64,000 bases of DNA from Lachnospiraceae bacterium (GTDB lineage: Bacteria; Bacillota; Clostridia; Lachnospirales; Lachnospiraceae): the NCBI GenBank assembly GCA_017440575.1, contig JAFSGY010000028.1:124001-188000 (forward strand), given 5' to 3'. Below the pieces are notes generated by a model. That model saw only the letters and a program-made list of their open reading frames with translations, was not told the DNA's origin and ran no database searches. Position numbers and translations under genes: made by a program. Shown here in pieces: positions 10,215-19,674 of this stretch (position 1 is its first letter; the number at the start of each line of letters is the position of its first letter).

Positions 10215-11261
10215 ATGTCAGGAAAACCAATTATTGCAACGGAAATACATACAGGGCAGGGACTGGGAAATCAGCTGTTCTGTTATGTTACCGTGAGAAG
10301 TATTGCGAAGAGAAATGACTGTGATTTTAGTATTCTTGGGGCAGATACATTGGCAAATAATATTCATAGCCAGTGTGGCCTGTATTTTATGGATTTGGAT
10401 ACAGGAGTGCCTACCAAGAAGGACGATTATACCAAAATTTATAATGAGAAGGAAGATAGATTGTTTATTCCGAATTCCAAGCATGATATTGAGCATGGCT
10501 GTTATATTACAGGAACGGATGAGACGTTATTGAATATGAAGGAAACGGTGCTTACCTATGGTAATATGCAGACAGAGGATTATTATCTGCCGTATAAGGA
10601 AGATATTAAGGAATGGCTTAAGGTAAAGCCGGAGTATGACTGTAAGGAATTCTCACAGGATGACTTATGTATCATTCATTTAAGATGTACCGATTATATT
10701 GGAAGTCCTGAGCTCTTTGTGACTAAGAAGTATTGGATGGATGGCATGAAGAATATGAGGAAGATTAATCCGAATATGCGCTTTATGATTATTACCAATG
10801 ATGTGAAGGAAGCAGAGAAGCTGATTCCGGGAGTGAAGGCATACAATTTTGATCTTGCCAAGGATTATTCGATTATAAAGAATGCGAAATATTTGTTGCT
10901 TGCCAATTCATCCTTTGCCTACTTCCCGGCATTTACCAGCGATACCATTCAATATATTATTGCGCCAAAATACTGGGCAAGACATAATGTGTCTGATGGA
11001 TATTGGGCCTCTGAACAGAATATTTATGCCGGCTGGCATTATCAGGACAGACAGGGAAGAGTCTTTAGTGCAGAGGAATGTAAAAAGGAATTAGAACATT
11101 ATAAGGCAACATCTGAGAATTATAAGCATCTAAATGAGCCGATTCCAGAGGAAAAAAAGGCAGCAGCATATAAAAAGGCGGCACGCTTTTATAAGAGAGC
11201 GGAGCTTGTAAGATTCTGGCAGGCAGGAAAGCGTAAGCTACGTAAAATGTTTACAAAATAG
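10215..11261 (+). CDS. Divergent GT11-like fucosyltransferase
   Basis: The 348-residue protein starts with TGQGLGNQLFCYVT near residue 14, which matches the GT11 GxGLGNQLF motif. In place of the usual HxRRxDY it has IHLRCTDY near residue 155, so the second Arg is Cys. Later LLANSSFAYFPA resembles the family's NSTFS-type segment. The C-terminal 50 residues are very Lys-rich. I infer a deoxyhexosyltransferase using a GDP-sugar, more distant from classical alpha-1,2-fucosyltransferases than the protein at 3907; the altered motif may change donor or linkage. Confidence 0.72.
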   Translation: MSGKPIIATEIHTGQGLGNQLFCYVTVRSIAKRNDCDFSILGADTLANNIHSQCGLYFMDLDTGVPTKKDDYTKIYNEKEDRLFIPNSKHDIEHGCYITGTDETLLNMKETVLTYGNMQTEDYYLPYKEDIKEWLKVKPEYDCKEFSQDDLCIIHLRCTDYIGSPELFVTKKYWMDGMKNMRKINPNMRFMIITNDVKEAEKLIPGVKAYNFDLAKDYSIIKNAKYLLLANSSFAYFPAFTSDTIQYIIAPKYWARHNVSDGYWASEQNIYAGWHYQDRQGRVFSAEECKKELEHYKATSENYKHLNEPIPEEKKAAAYKKAARFYKRAELVRFWQAGKRKLRKMFTK

Positions 11262-11287
11262 AAGGAAAATAGATGGAGGATAAAGGC

Positions 11288-12034
11288 ATGAGTGAGACAG
11301 CCAAAAAGCTGCAGCTCCCACAGGTAACGCTGATAGCCATGACGAGTGTGGATGTGCAGGCTACTGTGGAAGCAATGAAATATAGCATGCGTGGAATAGA
11401 ATTTGGAGATGCGGTCATTGTAACGCATAAGAAGCCATGGGGCTTGCCAAAGAACATCAGGTATGCGCATACCTCCAAGCTGACCAATATAGACCATTTT
11501 AATTATAAGACGGTATATGATCTGGGGGACTATGTGAATACAGAATATGCCCTGCTTGTCCATGCAGATGGATTTGTTGTAAATCCAGAGAGCTGGCGGG
11601 ATGAATTTTTAGATTATGATTATATCGGTTCTCCATGGCCTATGCCAACCAATGATTTGATGTATCGTGATATTAATGGTAATTTATGTCGTGTAGGAAA
11701 TAGTGTGTCTATCAGAAGTAAGCGTTTGATGGATTTTCCGAAAAAGTGTAATATGCCTTGGACACCCGAGGATGGCTGCTTTAATGAGGATGGCTTTATC
11801 TGTTGTAGAATGAGACATTTATTTGAGGCAGAAGGAATGCGTTATGCGCCATTAGAGCTGGCGATTTATTTTGGACATGAGCATATGATTCCTGAGCTTG
11901 AGGGCAAGGATATCAAACCGTTTGTGTTCCATAAGTGGTGGGGAACCAATGCGCAGTATCCGGATTTTAGAAAGCCTTCCATGAAGGAGAGAATCAAAAG
12001 ACCACTTCGTAAGATAAAGCAGAAGCTGATGTAA
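11288..12034 (+). CDS. DUF5672 family protein, putative glycosyltransferase
   Basis: The 248-residue protein fits the DUF5672 pattern: LPQVTLIAMTSVDV at the N-terminus, YALLVHADGFVVNP near residue 85, YIGSPWPMP near 113, VGNSVSIRSKRL near 133, and PEDGCFNEDGF near 157. The HADG and PEDG acidic clusters resemble a GT-A-fold metal site. The family occurs in O-antigen and capsule loci, but to my knowledge its reaction is not defined. An ATG at 11273 is in frame, but the GGAGG inside it (11275-11279) lies 8 bases before ATG 11288, which I prefer. Confidence 0.78.
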   Translation: MSETAKKLQLPQVTLIAMTSVDVQATVEAMKYSMRGIEFGDAVIVTHKKPWGLPKNIRYAHTSKLTNIDHFNYKTVYDLGDYVNTEYALLVHADGFVVNPESWRDEFLDYDYIGSPWPMPTNDLMYRDINGNLCRVGNSVSIRSKRLMDFPKKCNMPWTPEDGCFNEDGFICCRMRHLFEAEGMRYAPLELAIYFGHEHMIPELEGKDIKPFVFHKWWGTNAQYPDFRKPSMKERIKRPLRKIKQKLM

Positions 12035-12044
12035 GGAGTAGAGT

Positions 12045-12959
12045 GTGAGCAGAGTATCCATATGTATACCAACCTATAATAATCTGGAGCAGGTTATTCA
12101 TTTATTACAGTCCATAGAAGAGCAGACCTATCAGGATATTGAGATTATCATTACGGATGACTCTACCAATCCTGCAATTGAGGAATGGATAGGTGCTCAT
12201 AGAGAGGATGAAAGCTTTACCTGTCTGAAAAAGTGTACTTATCAGCATAACAAGAAGCCTCTTGGACATATTTTTAACTGGAATGAGGCTCTGAGTAAGG
12301 CAACCGGAGAATATATCAAGATTATGTTCAGTGATGACTGGTTTACTTATAAGGATAGCCTGGAGCGAATGGTAAAGGATCTGGAAGAGAAGCCGGAGGC
12401 AGCACTTGTATTTACCGGAAGCATGCAGGTATCACCAAGAGAATCCTATAACCGTTGTGCATCAGATGAATTTATAGAGAGATTTCGTAAGGATTATCGA
12501 TATTTGTTTATTGATTATCAGATTGGGGCACCAAGTGCTTCACTTTATAGAGCATGTGACTGTTATTTTGATGAGAGAAGTACCTTTGCATCGGATGTAT
12601 TTCTGTTTATGAGAATTTTGAAGAAAAACAGTCATTTTGTATGTATCAAAGAGCCATTGATATCGATTGGAATTCATGATAATCAGTATACCTGTGGCTT
12701 CGATGAAAAGGATGAAAGAAAGCTTACCGATTATGAAATTCTTTTCCAAGAGTATGATATGGTGGAAAAGAAGGAATACCGAAAGGAATTCCTAAAAAGC
12801 TTTATATTTCCATATGGAAAAGGCTGGAGCTATGCAAAGAGCATGAAGATTCCTTTTGGAGAATATGCGGCACAGTATTTTGAAATTCTATGGTGGAAGC
12901 TTACCGTAGGTTATCCACATGGCATAAAGAAGCGCTTAAAGGCATTGATAAGCCGTTAG
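12045..12959 (+). CDS. GT2 family glycosyltransferase
   Basis: The 304-residue protein starts with VSICIPTYNNLEQVIHLL, followed by IIITDDSTNP near residue 37 and MFSDDWFTY near residue 90, the two acidic elements of GT2 enzymes. There is no membrane span. The start is GTG at 12045, 7 bases after GTAAGGAG. It should add one sugar to the repeat unit in the cytoplasm; the donor is unknown. It lies 10 bases after the DUF5672 gene and 19 bases before the GT17-like gene. Confidence 0.85.
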   Translation: MSRVSICIPTYNNLEQVIHLLQSIEEQTYQDIEIIITDDSTNPAIEEWIGAHREDESFTCLKKCTYQHNKKPLGHIFNWNEALSKATGEYIKIMFSDDWFTYKDSLERMVKDLEEKPEAALVFTGSMQVSPRESYNRCASDEFIERFRKDYRYLFIDYQIGAPSASLYRACDCYFDERSTFASDVFLFMRILKKNSHFVCIKEPLISIGIHDNQYTCGFDEKDERKLTDYEILFQEYDMVEKKEYRKEFLKSFIFPYGKGWSYAKSMKIPFGEYAAQYFEILWWKLTVGYPHGIKKRLKALISR

Positions 12960-12978
12960 GAAGCAGGAGAGGAAAGAT

Positions 12979-13929
12979 ATGGTATACGATTGTTTTCAGT
13001 TCTTCAATGAACTTGATATGTTGAAGATTCGGCTCAATGTCATGAGTCCGATTGTTGATAAATTTGTCATCAGTGAGGCAACAGAGACATTTTCCGGCTT
13101 GAAGAAGCCGTTGTATTATGAAGAAAATAAGGAAATGTTCGCTGAATTTCAGGATAAGATTATCCATGTGGTGGTGGATGATACACCGGAAGGCTTTACC
13201 CATGACAGGGATACCTTCCAGAAGAATGCAGTAACCAGAGGGTTAAAAGACTGTACAGATGAGGATATCGTTATCTTTAGTGATTTGGACGAGATTCCTA
13301 ATCCGGAAAAAATAAAGGAAATTTTAAAGGATTTCCAGCAGGATAAAATTTATCATTTTGCGCAGAGACTGTTTTATTGTTATTTGAACATGGAAGAGGT
13401 ATCAGGTAATCTCTTGTCTTATGCCGGTGAGTTTGAAGGAGTAGAGCGTAAGAAATGGATAGGTTCGAAGATGTGCAGCTATAAGCTTCTTCGTGAGCAG
13501 AATCTGTTACTTGGAGAATTAAGATTCCCGGAACGCAAGGAAATCGGTATTCGTGTGGAAGACGGTGGCTGGCATTTTGGCTACATGGGTGGACATGGAG
13601 AAAAGGATGTGCAGAAGCGTGTGAAGGAGAAGGTAGTATCCGCAGCACATCAGGAATACAATTCCAGACGTGTGTTATCACAGGTTTCAGACCAGATTAA
13701 GGATGGTAAGGATATTTTCGGAAGAGATGCAAAGTTTATCCGTTGTGAGATTGATGAAAGCTATCCGGAATATATCAGAACGCATCAGGAAGAATTAAGC
13801 TTTTTGATTATGCAGGAGGAGAAAGTGTTTGCAAAGACATTAAGAAAGATTAAGTCAGCCTGCAAAAATGTGGTATATCAGATGCTTGTGACAATGAAAA
13901 GACTGGTTAAAAAGCTCTTAGGAAAGTGA
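12979..13929 (+). CDS. GT17-like N-acetylglucosaminyltransferase family protein
   Basis: The 316-residue protein has the GT17 opening MVYDCFQFFNELDML, then VDKFVISEATETFSG near residue 30, and VIFSDLDEIPNPE near residue 95 as the acidic donor site. GT17 is best known from eukaryotic beta-1,4-GlcNAc transferase III, and bacterial members occur in O-antigen and capsule loci. A WHFGYMGG segment near residue 195 is also typical. I infer transfer of GlcNAc or a similar sugar onto the repeat unit. Its stop overlaps a possible GTG start of the next gene by four bases. Confidence 0.82.
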   Translation: MVYDCFQFFNELDMLKIRLNVMSPIVDKFVISEATETFSGLKKPLYYEENKEMFAEFQDKIIHVVVDDTPEGFTHDRDTFQKNAVTRGLKDCTDEDIVIFSDLDEIPNPEKIKEILKDFQQDKIYHFAQRLFYCYLNMEEVSGNLLSYAGEFEGVERKKWIGSKMCSYKLLREQNLLLGELRFPERKEIGIRVEDGGWHFGYMGGHGEKDVQKRVKEKVVSAAHQEYNSRRVLSQVSDQIKDGKDIFGRDAKFIRCEIDESYPEYIRTHQEELSFLIMQEEKVFAKTLRKIKSACKNVVYQMLVTMKRLVKKLLGK

Positions 13930-15326
13930 TTGACATGCAGTTTGTATCCTTGAAATTTATTCTTTTTCTGCTAGGTGTCATACTAGGTTATTATGTGATG
14001 CCGGGCAGAGGAAAAAAAATAATGTTGCTATTTGCCAATGTGGTATTCTATTATACCTTTGGCATACAAAACCTGTGTATTTTAGCACTTATGGTATTCA
14101 TATCCTTTTCAGGAGCAAGACTTTTGCAGAAAAAGAAGGAAAAGAGATATCTGATTTTCTTTTTGGTAATAAGTCTATTACCATTGGTGCTTTTGAAATA
14201 TTGTGATTTTGAAGGCCTTGTGGAACCAATTGGAATCAGCTTTTTTACCTTTAAGGTAATCAGCTATCTGATAGATACCTATCAGGATAAGTTGGAAACA
14301 AAGCATGGATTATGGGACTATAGTATCTATGTGAGCTTCTTTCCTGCGATTACATCAGGACCTATTGACAGGGCAGAACCATTTATCAGACAGATACAGC
14401 AACCAAAGCGCTTAGAAGAGAGAAGACTTTTGGAAGGTCTCTTATATGTTTTATGGGGATATTTCCAGAAGATGATAGTGTCTGACCGTCTGGCTATTAT
14501 TGTAAATACAGTTTTTGATAGTTATCAGACTTATGCAGGATTTCCGTTATTGGTTACAAGTGTTTTCTATACCTTGCAGATTTATCTTGATTTTGCAGGA
14601 TATACTTTCATAGCACTTGGTATTGCCAAGGCGCTTGGTTATGAGTGCCAACAGAACTTCAGACAGCCTTATTTTTCTATGAGTATTCGAGAATTCTGGC
14701 AGAGATGGCATATGAGTCTGTCAGGGTGGCTTAGAGATTATATTTATATCCCATTAGGTGGAAACAGGAAGGGAATTACCAGAAAATATATCAATCTGAT
14801 GATTACCTTTTTGGTTAGTGGAATCTGGCATGGCGCAGGTTGGAACTTCGTTGCATGGGGTGCTCTGCATGGAATATATCAGGTAATTGGAGCGCTTACT
14901 GAGAAGTATAGAATACGCATGAAGGAAAAGCTGCACATTGCCAATACAGTGCTGGATAAAGGAATAAGAATGTTTGTTACGTTTGTTCTTGTTAACTTTG
15001 CATGGATACTTTTTAGAGGCACTGGTGGACTGAGTGGTTGTGTAGATATCATTAGAAATATATTTGTTCCAAGTGGAATCAGTTTTTATTGGTTATGGGA
15101 TACCGGAGTAGTGAAGCTGGAGTTCTGCATTATGCTTGCAGCGCTACTTTGTATCGTAGTTGTTGATGTTCTTAGGTATCATAAGGTCAAGCTATTACAG
15201 CTATTTTCTAAGAGTCCTGTAATTTTGCAGTTTGTCTGCATTTATGTGTTATTTTTTGCAGTTGTATTATTTGGAGTTTACGGGCCGGGATATGATTCCT
15301 CGGCATTTATCTACTTCCAGTTTTAG
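13926..15326 (+). CDS. MBOAT family membrane O-acyltransferase, copy 2
   Basis: The 466-residue polytopic protein shows the MBOAT series: VEPIGISFFTFKVISY near residue 99, FFPAITSGPIDR near 139, WQRWHMSLSGWLRDYIYIP near 258, and VSGIWHGAGWNF with the catalytic His near residue 300. It is clearly related to the protein at 5818 but well diverged, so this is an old duplication or a separate acquisition. The start is either GTG 13926 (GTGA overlap with the gene before) or ATG 13935; both have a weak AGGAAA site. Its partner is the SGNH-type protein 7 bases downstream. Confidence 0.9.
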   Translation: MIDMQFVSLKFILFLLGVILGYYVMPGRGKKIMLLFANVVFYYTFGIQNLCILALMVFISFSGARLLQKKKEKRYLIFFLVISLLPLVLLKYCDFEGLVEPIGISFFTFKVISYLIDTYQDKLETKHGLWDYSIYVSFFPAITSGPIDRAEPFIRQIQQPKRLEERRLLEGLLYVLWGYFQKMIVSDRLAIIVNTVFDSYQTYAGFPLLVTSVFYTLQIYLDFAGYTFIALGIAKALGYECQQNFRQPYFSMSIREFWQRWHMSLSGWLRDYIYIPLGGNRKGITRKYINLMITFLVSGIWHGAGWNFVAWGALHGIYQVIGALTEKYRIRMKEKLHIANTVLDKGIRMFVTFVLVNFAWILFRGTGGLSGCVDIIRNIFVPSGISFYWLWDTGVVKLEFCIMLAALLCIVVVDVLRYHKVKLLQLFSKSPVILQFVCIYVLFFAVVLFGVYGPGYDSSAFIYFQF

Positions 15327-15332
15327 AGAAAG

Positions 15333-16454
15333 ATGAAGATGAAGACTAGAACAAAAATCTTTTTAAAGTGCATAAAGTGGTGCGTATTCCTTGTGATACT
15401 GGTATTTTTGGTACAGAGGGCTGCTCTTGCTGTACAGGTCTATGGTACGGATCAAGCAGAGCCTGACAGAAGAGCATGTCTGTTCTTTGAACTGCCTAAG
15501 GATACCGTGGATTGTTTGTTTATTGGAACCTCCCATGTGTATTGCAGTTTTATTCCACAGAGAATCTATGAGCAAAGTGGAATAACAAGTGCAAGTCTTG
15601 CAACCTCATCCCAATCCTATCAGAATACCTATTGGTTATTAAAAGAAGCCTTACGGTATCAGAAGCCGAAGGTAGTGGTTATGGATATTCATTCTGTAAC
15701 AAGTGCAGTGGATGAACAGGTGCAGAATTTCCGTTTGCATTATACTTCCGGAATCTCTGCAATGCCGGATATTTCTTTGAACAAGCTGAGAGCATTTTAT
15801 GATATAAGGACATCTGGCATTGGTTGGTCTGAGAATATGACAAAATATGATGCCTTTGGTTTGCTAGAGTATAAGAATGAGTATCAGAGAGCACGGAATA
15901 GTGTCAGGGAGCTGATAAATCTTGTCATAGAGCCGGTGAGAGAATATAGAACCTTTGGATTCTATCCGACGACTACCGTATATCCGATGGAAGAGCTTGT
16001 ACCGAACTTGGAAACGGAAAACTATCTGGATTTCTATACAACACAGGAGTATGAATACTTAAATAAAATATATAAGCTTTTACAAGATGAAGATATAGAA
16101 ATGCTTCTGACCAGGACGCCGTATACCATGCCGGAGTTTGATGACTATCAACTGAACAGACAAGCTCTAGAATGGGCAAACGCAACAGGGATTCCTGTTA
16201 TTGATTATTTCGAATTGATACAGAATGGCACGATAGATATAGATCTACACACGGATTTTAGAGATGCAGATCATCTGAATTATCTGGGAGCCAAAAAGGC
16301 AACGGATTATATGATAACGTATCTGGAAGAGAATTATTCCTTGGAGAACCATAAAGGTGATAAAAAGTACCGCTTGTGGGAGGATATGGAATATGATTAT
16401 GAGACGGTGGAAGAACAGGTGAAGAAAAACGCCGGAATAAACGGGAAGCAATAA
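15333..16454 (+). CDS. SGNH/AlgJ-like acyltransferase partner of the MBOAT protein, copy 2
   Basis: The 373-residue protein has an N-terminal membrane anchor (about residues 12-30) and an extracytoplasmic SGNH-type domain. CLFIGTSHVYCSF near residue 64 holds the nucleophilic Ser. FRDADHLNYLGA near residue 310 holds the DxxH pair and is a textbook SGNH block V. It should complete acyl transfer from the MBOAT protein encoded just upstream onto the exported glycan. It differs from the copy at 7291 in sequence, so the two pairs may modify different positions or different sugars. Confidence 0.8.
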   Translation: MKMKTRTKIFLKCIKWCVFLVILVFLVQRAALAVQVYGTDQAEPDRRACLFFELPKDTVDCLFIGTSHVYCSFIPQRIYEQSGITSASLATSSQSYQNTYWLLKEALRYQKPKVVVMDIHSVTSAVDEQVQNFRLHYTSGISAMPDISLNKLRAFYDIRTSGIGWSENMTKYDAFGLLEYKNEYQRARNSVRELINLVIEPVREYRTFGFYPTTTVYPMEELVPNLETENYLDFYTTQEYEYLNKIYKLLQDEDIEMLLTRTPYTMPEFDDYQLNRQALEWANATGIPVIDYFELIQNGTIDIDLHTDFRDADHLNYLGAKKATDYMITYLEENYSLENHKGDKKYRLWEDMEYDYETVEEQVKKNAGINGKQ

Positions 16455-16469
16455 AAGAGGGTGAGAAGG

Positions 16470-17639
16470 ATGATAGAGACAAAGCTAAAAAAAGCAGGAG
16501 AAATTTGCTTTTGGATAGGGTTAGTAATAGAGATACTGATTGTTATTATTGATAAGAGCGCATATATCAATCCTTATGAGGGATGGCTGTTTCGTATCAC
16601 TTTTGTATTATTCGGGATAAAAGTAATGACAACGAAGTATACCATGAAGGAATGGCTGTGCATACTTGGTGTTGGTATTGTTGCTGCCATTTCCTATTTT
16701 GTAAATGAGAAGGATGAGGTTGTCAGAATTGTCGTATTTGTGGCAGCATGTAAGGATTTACCATTGAAAAATATCTTAAAGACCACATTGTTTGTGACCG
16801 CGGCAGGAAGTGTTGTTTTATTCTTATTATCTGTAACAGGAATATTCGGTGCACTTACCATGACTGCTAATTTTGGTCGAGGACCATTTCCGGGGATTGT
16901 AGAGACAAGATACTGCTTTGGAATGGGACATCCAAATGCATTCCAGTGTATGATGTTTATGATGACAGTACTATGCTTGTATACCTATGCAAAAGAAATG
17001 AAGTGGTATCATTTTGTTCTCCTCTTTGCGGTTAATTTTCTGGTATATCAGTTTACGGATTCCAATACAAGCCTCTTAGTTACAGTGGCAGCTATTTGTG
17101 GTGTGGCTGTAATGAAGTATTGGAAATGGCTTCAGAAGAGCAGCTTTGCATACTGGGCAGGTATGCTGCTGGTGTTAGGGATTGTAATCTTTTCCGCAAT
17201 TGGTTCTCATTATGGGCGTACTACGCAGTTTATGTGGGATTTGGATCAGCTTTTGAATGGCAGATTTCAGTATGCCCATGTAGTAGAAGCGTCAAGATTA
17301 GAGAATTGGAAGCTGTTTGCAGCCCCTGAAAATACAGAGTTTTTTGATGCGGGCTTTATTAAGCTGTTTTATTGGTATGGTATCATTCCAGGATGTTTGT
17401 ATGTATTTGCGAATCTGTATTTAATTTACCAGAGTTACAAGAAGCAGGATTATGCATTACTTGTTATAGTAGTCGCATTTACAGTTTTTTCGATTATGGA
17501 GGCACATTTGATATCCTGGTATATTTTAAGAAACTATCTGTTTATTGTATTGGGATACTATTGGTATCAGCCGTTTGTGAAAATGCAGGAAACGGAAGCA
17601 AATTTCTGGCAGATTAAGAAGCTATTAGGAAAGGCATAA
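16470..17639 (+). CDS. Wzy-like O-antigen/capsule polymerase candidate (polytopic membrane protein)
   Basis: The 389-residue protein has about ten hydrophobic spans. Near residue 150 it contains CFGMGHPNAFQCMMF, resembling the GHPN segment often seen in Wzy polymerases and O-antigen ligases of Firmicutes, placed before a cluster of spans and followed by a polar extracytoplasmic loop. Wzy proteins are poorly conserved, so this rests on topology, that segment and context. It would join repeat units on the outer face of the membrane. ATG 16470 is preferred over GTG 16461 because GAGGG lies 8 bases before it. Confidence 0.65.
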   Translation: MIETKLKKAGEICFWIGLVIEILIVIIDKSAYINPYEGWLFRITFVLFGIKVMTTKYTMKEWLCILGVGIVAAISYFVNEKDEVVRIVVFVAACKDLPLKNILKTTLFVTAAGSVVLFLLSVTGIFGALTMTANFGRGPFPGIVETRYCFGMGHPNAFQCMMFMMTVLCLYTYAKEMKWYHFVLLFAVNFLVYQFTDSNTSLLVTVAAICGVAVMKYWKWLQKSSFAYWAGMLLVLGIVIFSAIGSHYGRTTQFMWDLDQLLNGRFQYAHVVEASRLENWKLFAAPENTEFFDAGFIKLFYWYGIIPGCLYVFANLYLIYQSYKKQDYALLVIVVAFTVFSIMEAHLISWYILRNYLFIVLGYYWYQPFVKMQETEANFWQIKKLLGKA

Positions 17640-17642
17640 GGT

Positions 17643-18461
17643 ATGAAGTTAGTAAGTGTAGTAGTACAGGCATATAATTCAGCGGATACCATATGTGATA
17701 CGCTGGAGAGTATTAAGGCACAGACTTATTCTAATATAGAGCTTATTATCTCGGATGATAAGTCCAAGGATAATACCATAGAGGTGGCAAAGGCATGGAT
17801 GGAAGAGAATAAGAATACCTTTTCAAATATAAAATTGGTTACGACTGAGCAGAATACGGGAATTCCAGGGACTAATAATCGTGCTTTGAAGCAGGTAACC
17901 GGTGAATATGTGGAGTTTTTGGCAGCAGATGACTATATGGTGCCTGAGGCTATAGCAGAATATGTGGCTTTTTGTGAAGGGAATCCGAAAGCCATTCCTA
18001 TAGCGAGAGTGCGTTTGGTCTCGGATGAGCCTTGTGATTTTACACCAGTTCAGAAGTATTGTGACAAATGTTATGAGTTTGCTAAGCTGGAATATAAGGA
18101 GCAGTATAAGCAGCTTTTAATGCAGAATATGGTGGTAGCACCGGCGGCAGCATTTTATCCAATGGAGCTTATGCATGAGGTAAATGGATTTGATGAAGCG
18201 TATCGTTGTTTCGAAGATTATCCGATGAACCTAAAGCTTATGAAGCAAGGATATCGCTTTGGTTTTGTTGATAAGGAATTGATTGGTTATCGAATATCCG
18301 CAAAGTCTATTACAGGTTCTTCTGACTTGAGTCCGGTAAAAAGAGACGAGACAAAGCTGTTCTTCCGAGAGAAGATGTGGTACATGATACAGGCCGGTAT
18401 GGGCTGGGAGGCAATCAAGCAGTCAAGATATTGGATAAAAATGGCACTGAAAAAAGGGTGA
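17643..18461 (+). CDS. GT2 family glycosyltransferase
   Basis: The 272-residue protein has SVVVQAYNSADTICDTL at the N-terminus, IISDDKSKDNT near residue 37, and LAADDYMVP near residue 93. These are the acidic motifs of GT2 enzymes. A FEDYPMNLKLMKQG segment near residue 192 matches the ED motif often carrying the catalytic base. No membrane span is seen. It follows the polymerase-like gene by 3 bases and precedes a GT4 gene by 5 bases. Confidence 0.86.
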   Translation: MKLVSVVVQAYNSADTICDTLESIKAQTYSNIELIISDDKSKDNTIEVAKAWMEENKNTFSNIKLVTTEQNTGIPGTNNRALKQVTGEYVEFLAADDYMVPEAIAEYVAFCEGNPKAIPIARVRLVSDEPCDFTPVQKYCDKCYEFAKLEYKEQYKQLLMQNMVVAPAAAFYPMELMHEVNGFDEAYRCFEDYPMNLKLMKQGYRFGFVDKELIGYRISAKSITGSSDLSPVKRDETKLFFREKMWYMIQAGMGWEAIKQSRYWIKMALKKG

Positions 18462-18466
18462 AACAC

Positions 18467-19648
18467 ATGAACATTGTAATTATTCCGGCATTTTTTCAAA
18501 CAAAGAACAGACCCACTCTTGGCAGCTTTTTTCTGGATCAGGCAAGGGCATTAAAGAGAGCCGGGCATCAGGTGACAATTTTATATTGTGATACCTATTC
18601 CGTAAAATGTGCCAAGGAATGGCTTATTTATGAGGAAGAGACAGCATCTCAGACAGAGGGAATCCAGATTTTCCGAGAAAAGTGTTTTTGTCCATTAAAA
18701 CATGGCATGGAAGGATATAAGGAAGCCTTTGCAAAAGGAATAGAGCAGCTATGGGATAGGCATTTGAAGAATCAGAGTATTGACATCATTCATGCGCACT
18801 GTTGTGTATGGGCAGGTTATGCTGCTATGAAGCTGTCAGAAAAAGTAAAAATTCCTTATGTGATTACAGAGCATGCAACGCTTTTTCAGCTCCATAAGGA
18901 TGAAATCAGTAGTGCCAATAATGAAGTGATAAAAGCAGTTTTTCAAAAGGCGAACAAGGTTATCTGCGTCAGCAGAGCATTTGGAAAGCTGTTAGAAGAA
19001 TATACAGATAACATAGAGGTTATCGGAAATGTGATAGATTGTGAACGATTCCGAATCATAGAGCAGGAGAAGAAGCGTTCGGAGATTGGGCTGTTAACGG
19101 TCTGCTATATGGAAGAAGAGGCACAGTTATACAAAAAGGGAATGGATATTCTGATTAGAGCATGGGCAAAAATCACCTCAAAGTATCCACATGCAAGGCT
19201 TATCATTGGTGGAGGTGGAAAAGCCTTAGAAAAAGTAGTAGAATGGACAAGAGAATATCAGGTTGCAGATAGTGTGGAATTCCTTGGCGCATTGGACAGA
19301 GAGCAGGTAGTAGAGCAGATGCAGCAATGCGATTGCTTCGTGTTGCCAAGCCGATATGAAACCTTTGGTGTGGTTTATATCGAGGCAATGGCTTGTGGAA
19401 AGCCTGTGATTGCGGTAGCTAATGGTGGGCCGGATGACTTTGTTCATGATTTCAATGGGTTATTAATTCAGCCAGAGCAGGAAGAAGAGCTTGTGCAGGC
19501 GTTGGAGAAGATGATAACAGCAATCGGGCAGCAGGATTCACTATATAAGCCAAAACGAATTGCAGACTATGTGGAAGAGAAGTTCTCTTATAGTGCAATT
19601 GCGGAGCAATTGGAGAACCTTTATAAAGATATTGTTTCAGTGGGATAG
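18467..19648 (+). CDS. GT4 family glycosyltransferase
   Basis: This 393-residue GT-B enzyme begins MNIVIIPAFFQTKNRPTLG and has the N-terminal acceptor domain feature IIHAHCCVWAGYAA near residue 105. In the C-terminal donor domain YETFGVVYIEAMACGKPV near residue 300 carries the E-x7-E motif of GT4. The open frame reaches back to 18377, but AAGGG before ATG 18467 and family alignment place the start there, so it does not overlap the preceding gene. It would add a sugar from a nucleotide donor to the lipid-linked chain. Confidence 0.86.
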   Translation: MNIVIIPAFFQTKNRPTLGSFFLDQARALKRAGHQVTILYCDTYSVKCAKEWLIYEEETASQTEGIQIFREKCFCPLKHGMEGYKEAFAKGIEQLWDRHLKNQSIDIIHAHCCVWAGYAAMKLSEKVKIPYVITEHATLFQLHKDEISSANNEVIKAVFQKANKVICVSRAFGKLLEEYTDNIEVIGNVIDCERFRIIEQEKKRSEIGLLTVCYMEEEAQLYKKGMDILIRAWAKITSKYPHARLIIGGGGKALEKVVEWTREYQVADSVEFLGALDREQVVEQMQQCDCFVLPSRYETFGVVYIEAMACGKPVIAVANGGPDDFVHDFNGLLIQPEQEEELVQALEKMITAIGQQDSLYKPKRIADYVEEKFSYSAIAEQLENLYKDIVSVG

Positions 19649-19674
19649 ATTAAGTGACTAAAGGGAAGAAAGAA

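Noticed and set aside
18377..18466. Upstream extension of the GT4 gene into the preceding gene
   Set aside because: The ribosome site and the family's N-terminus fit ATG 18467. Similar extensions at 3883, 21463, 41138, 46252 and 55038 were dropped for the same reasons.
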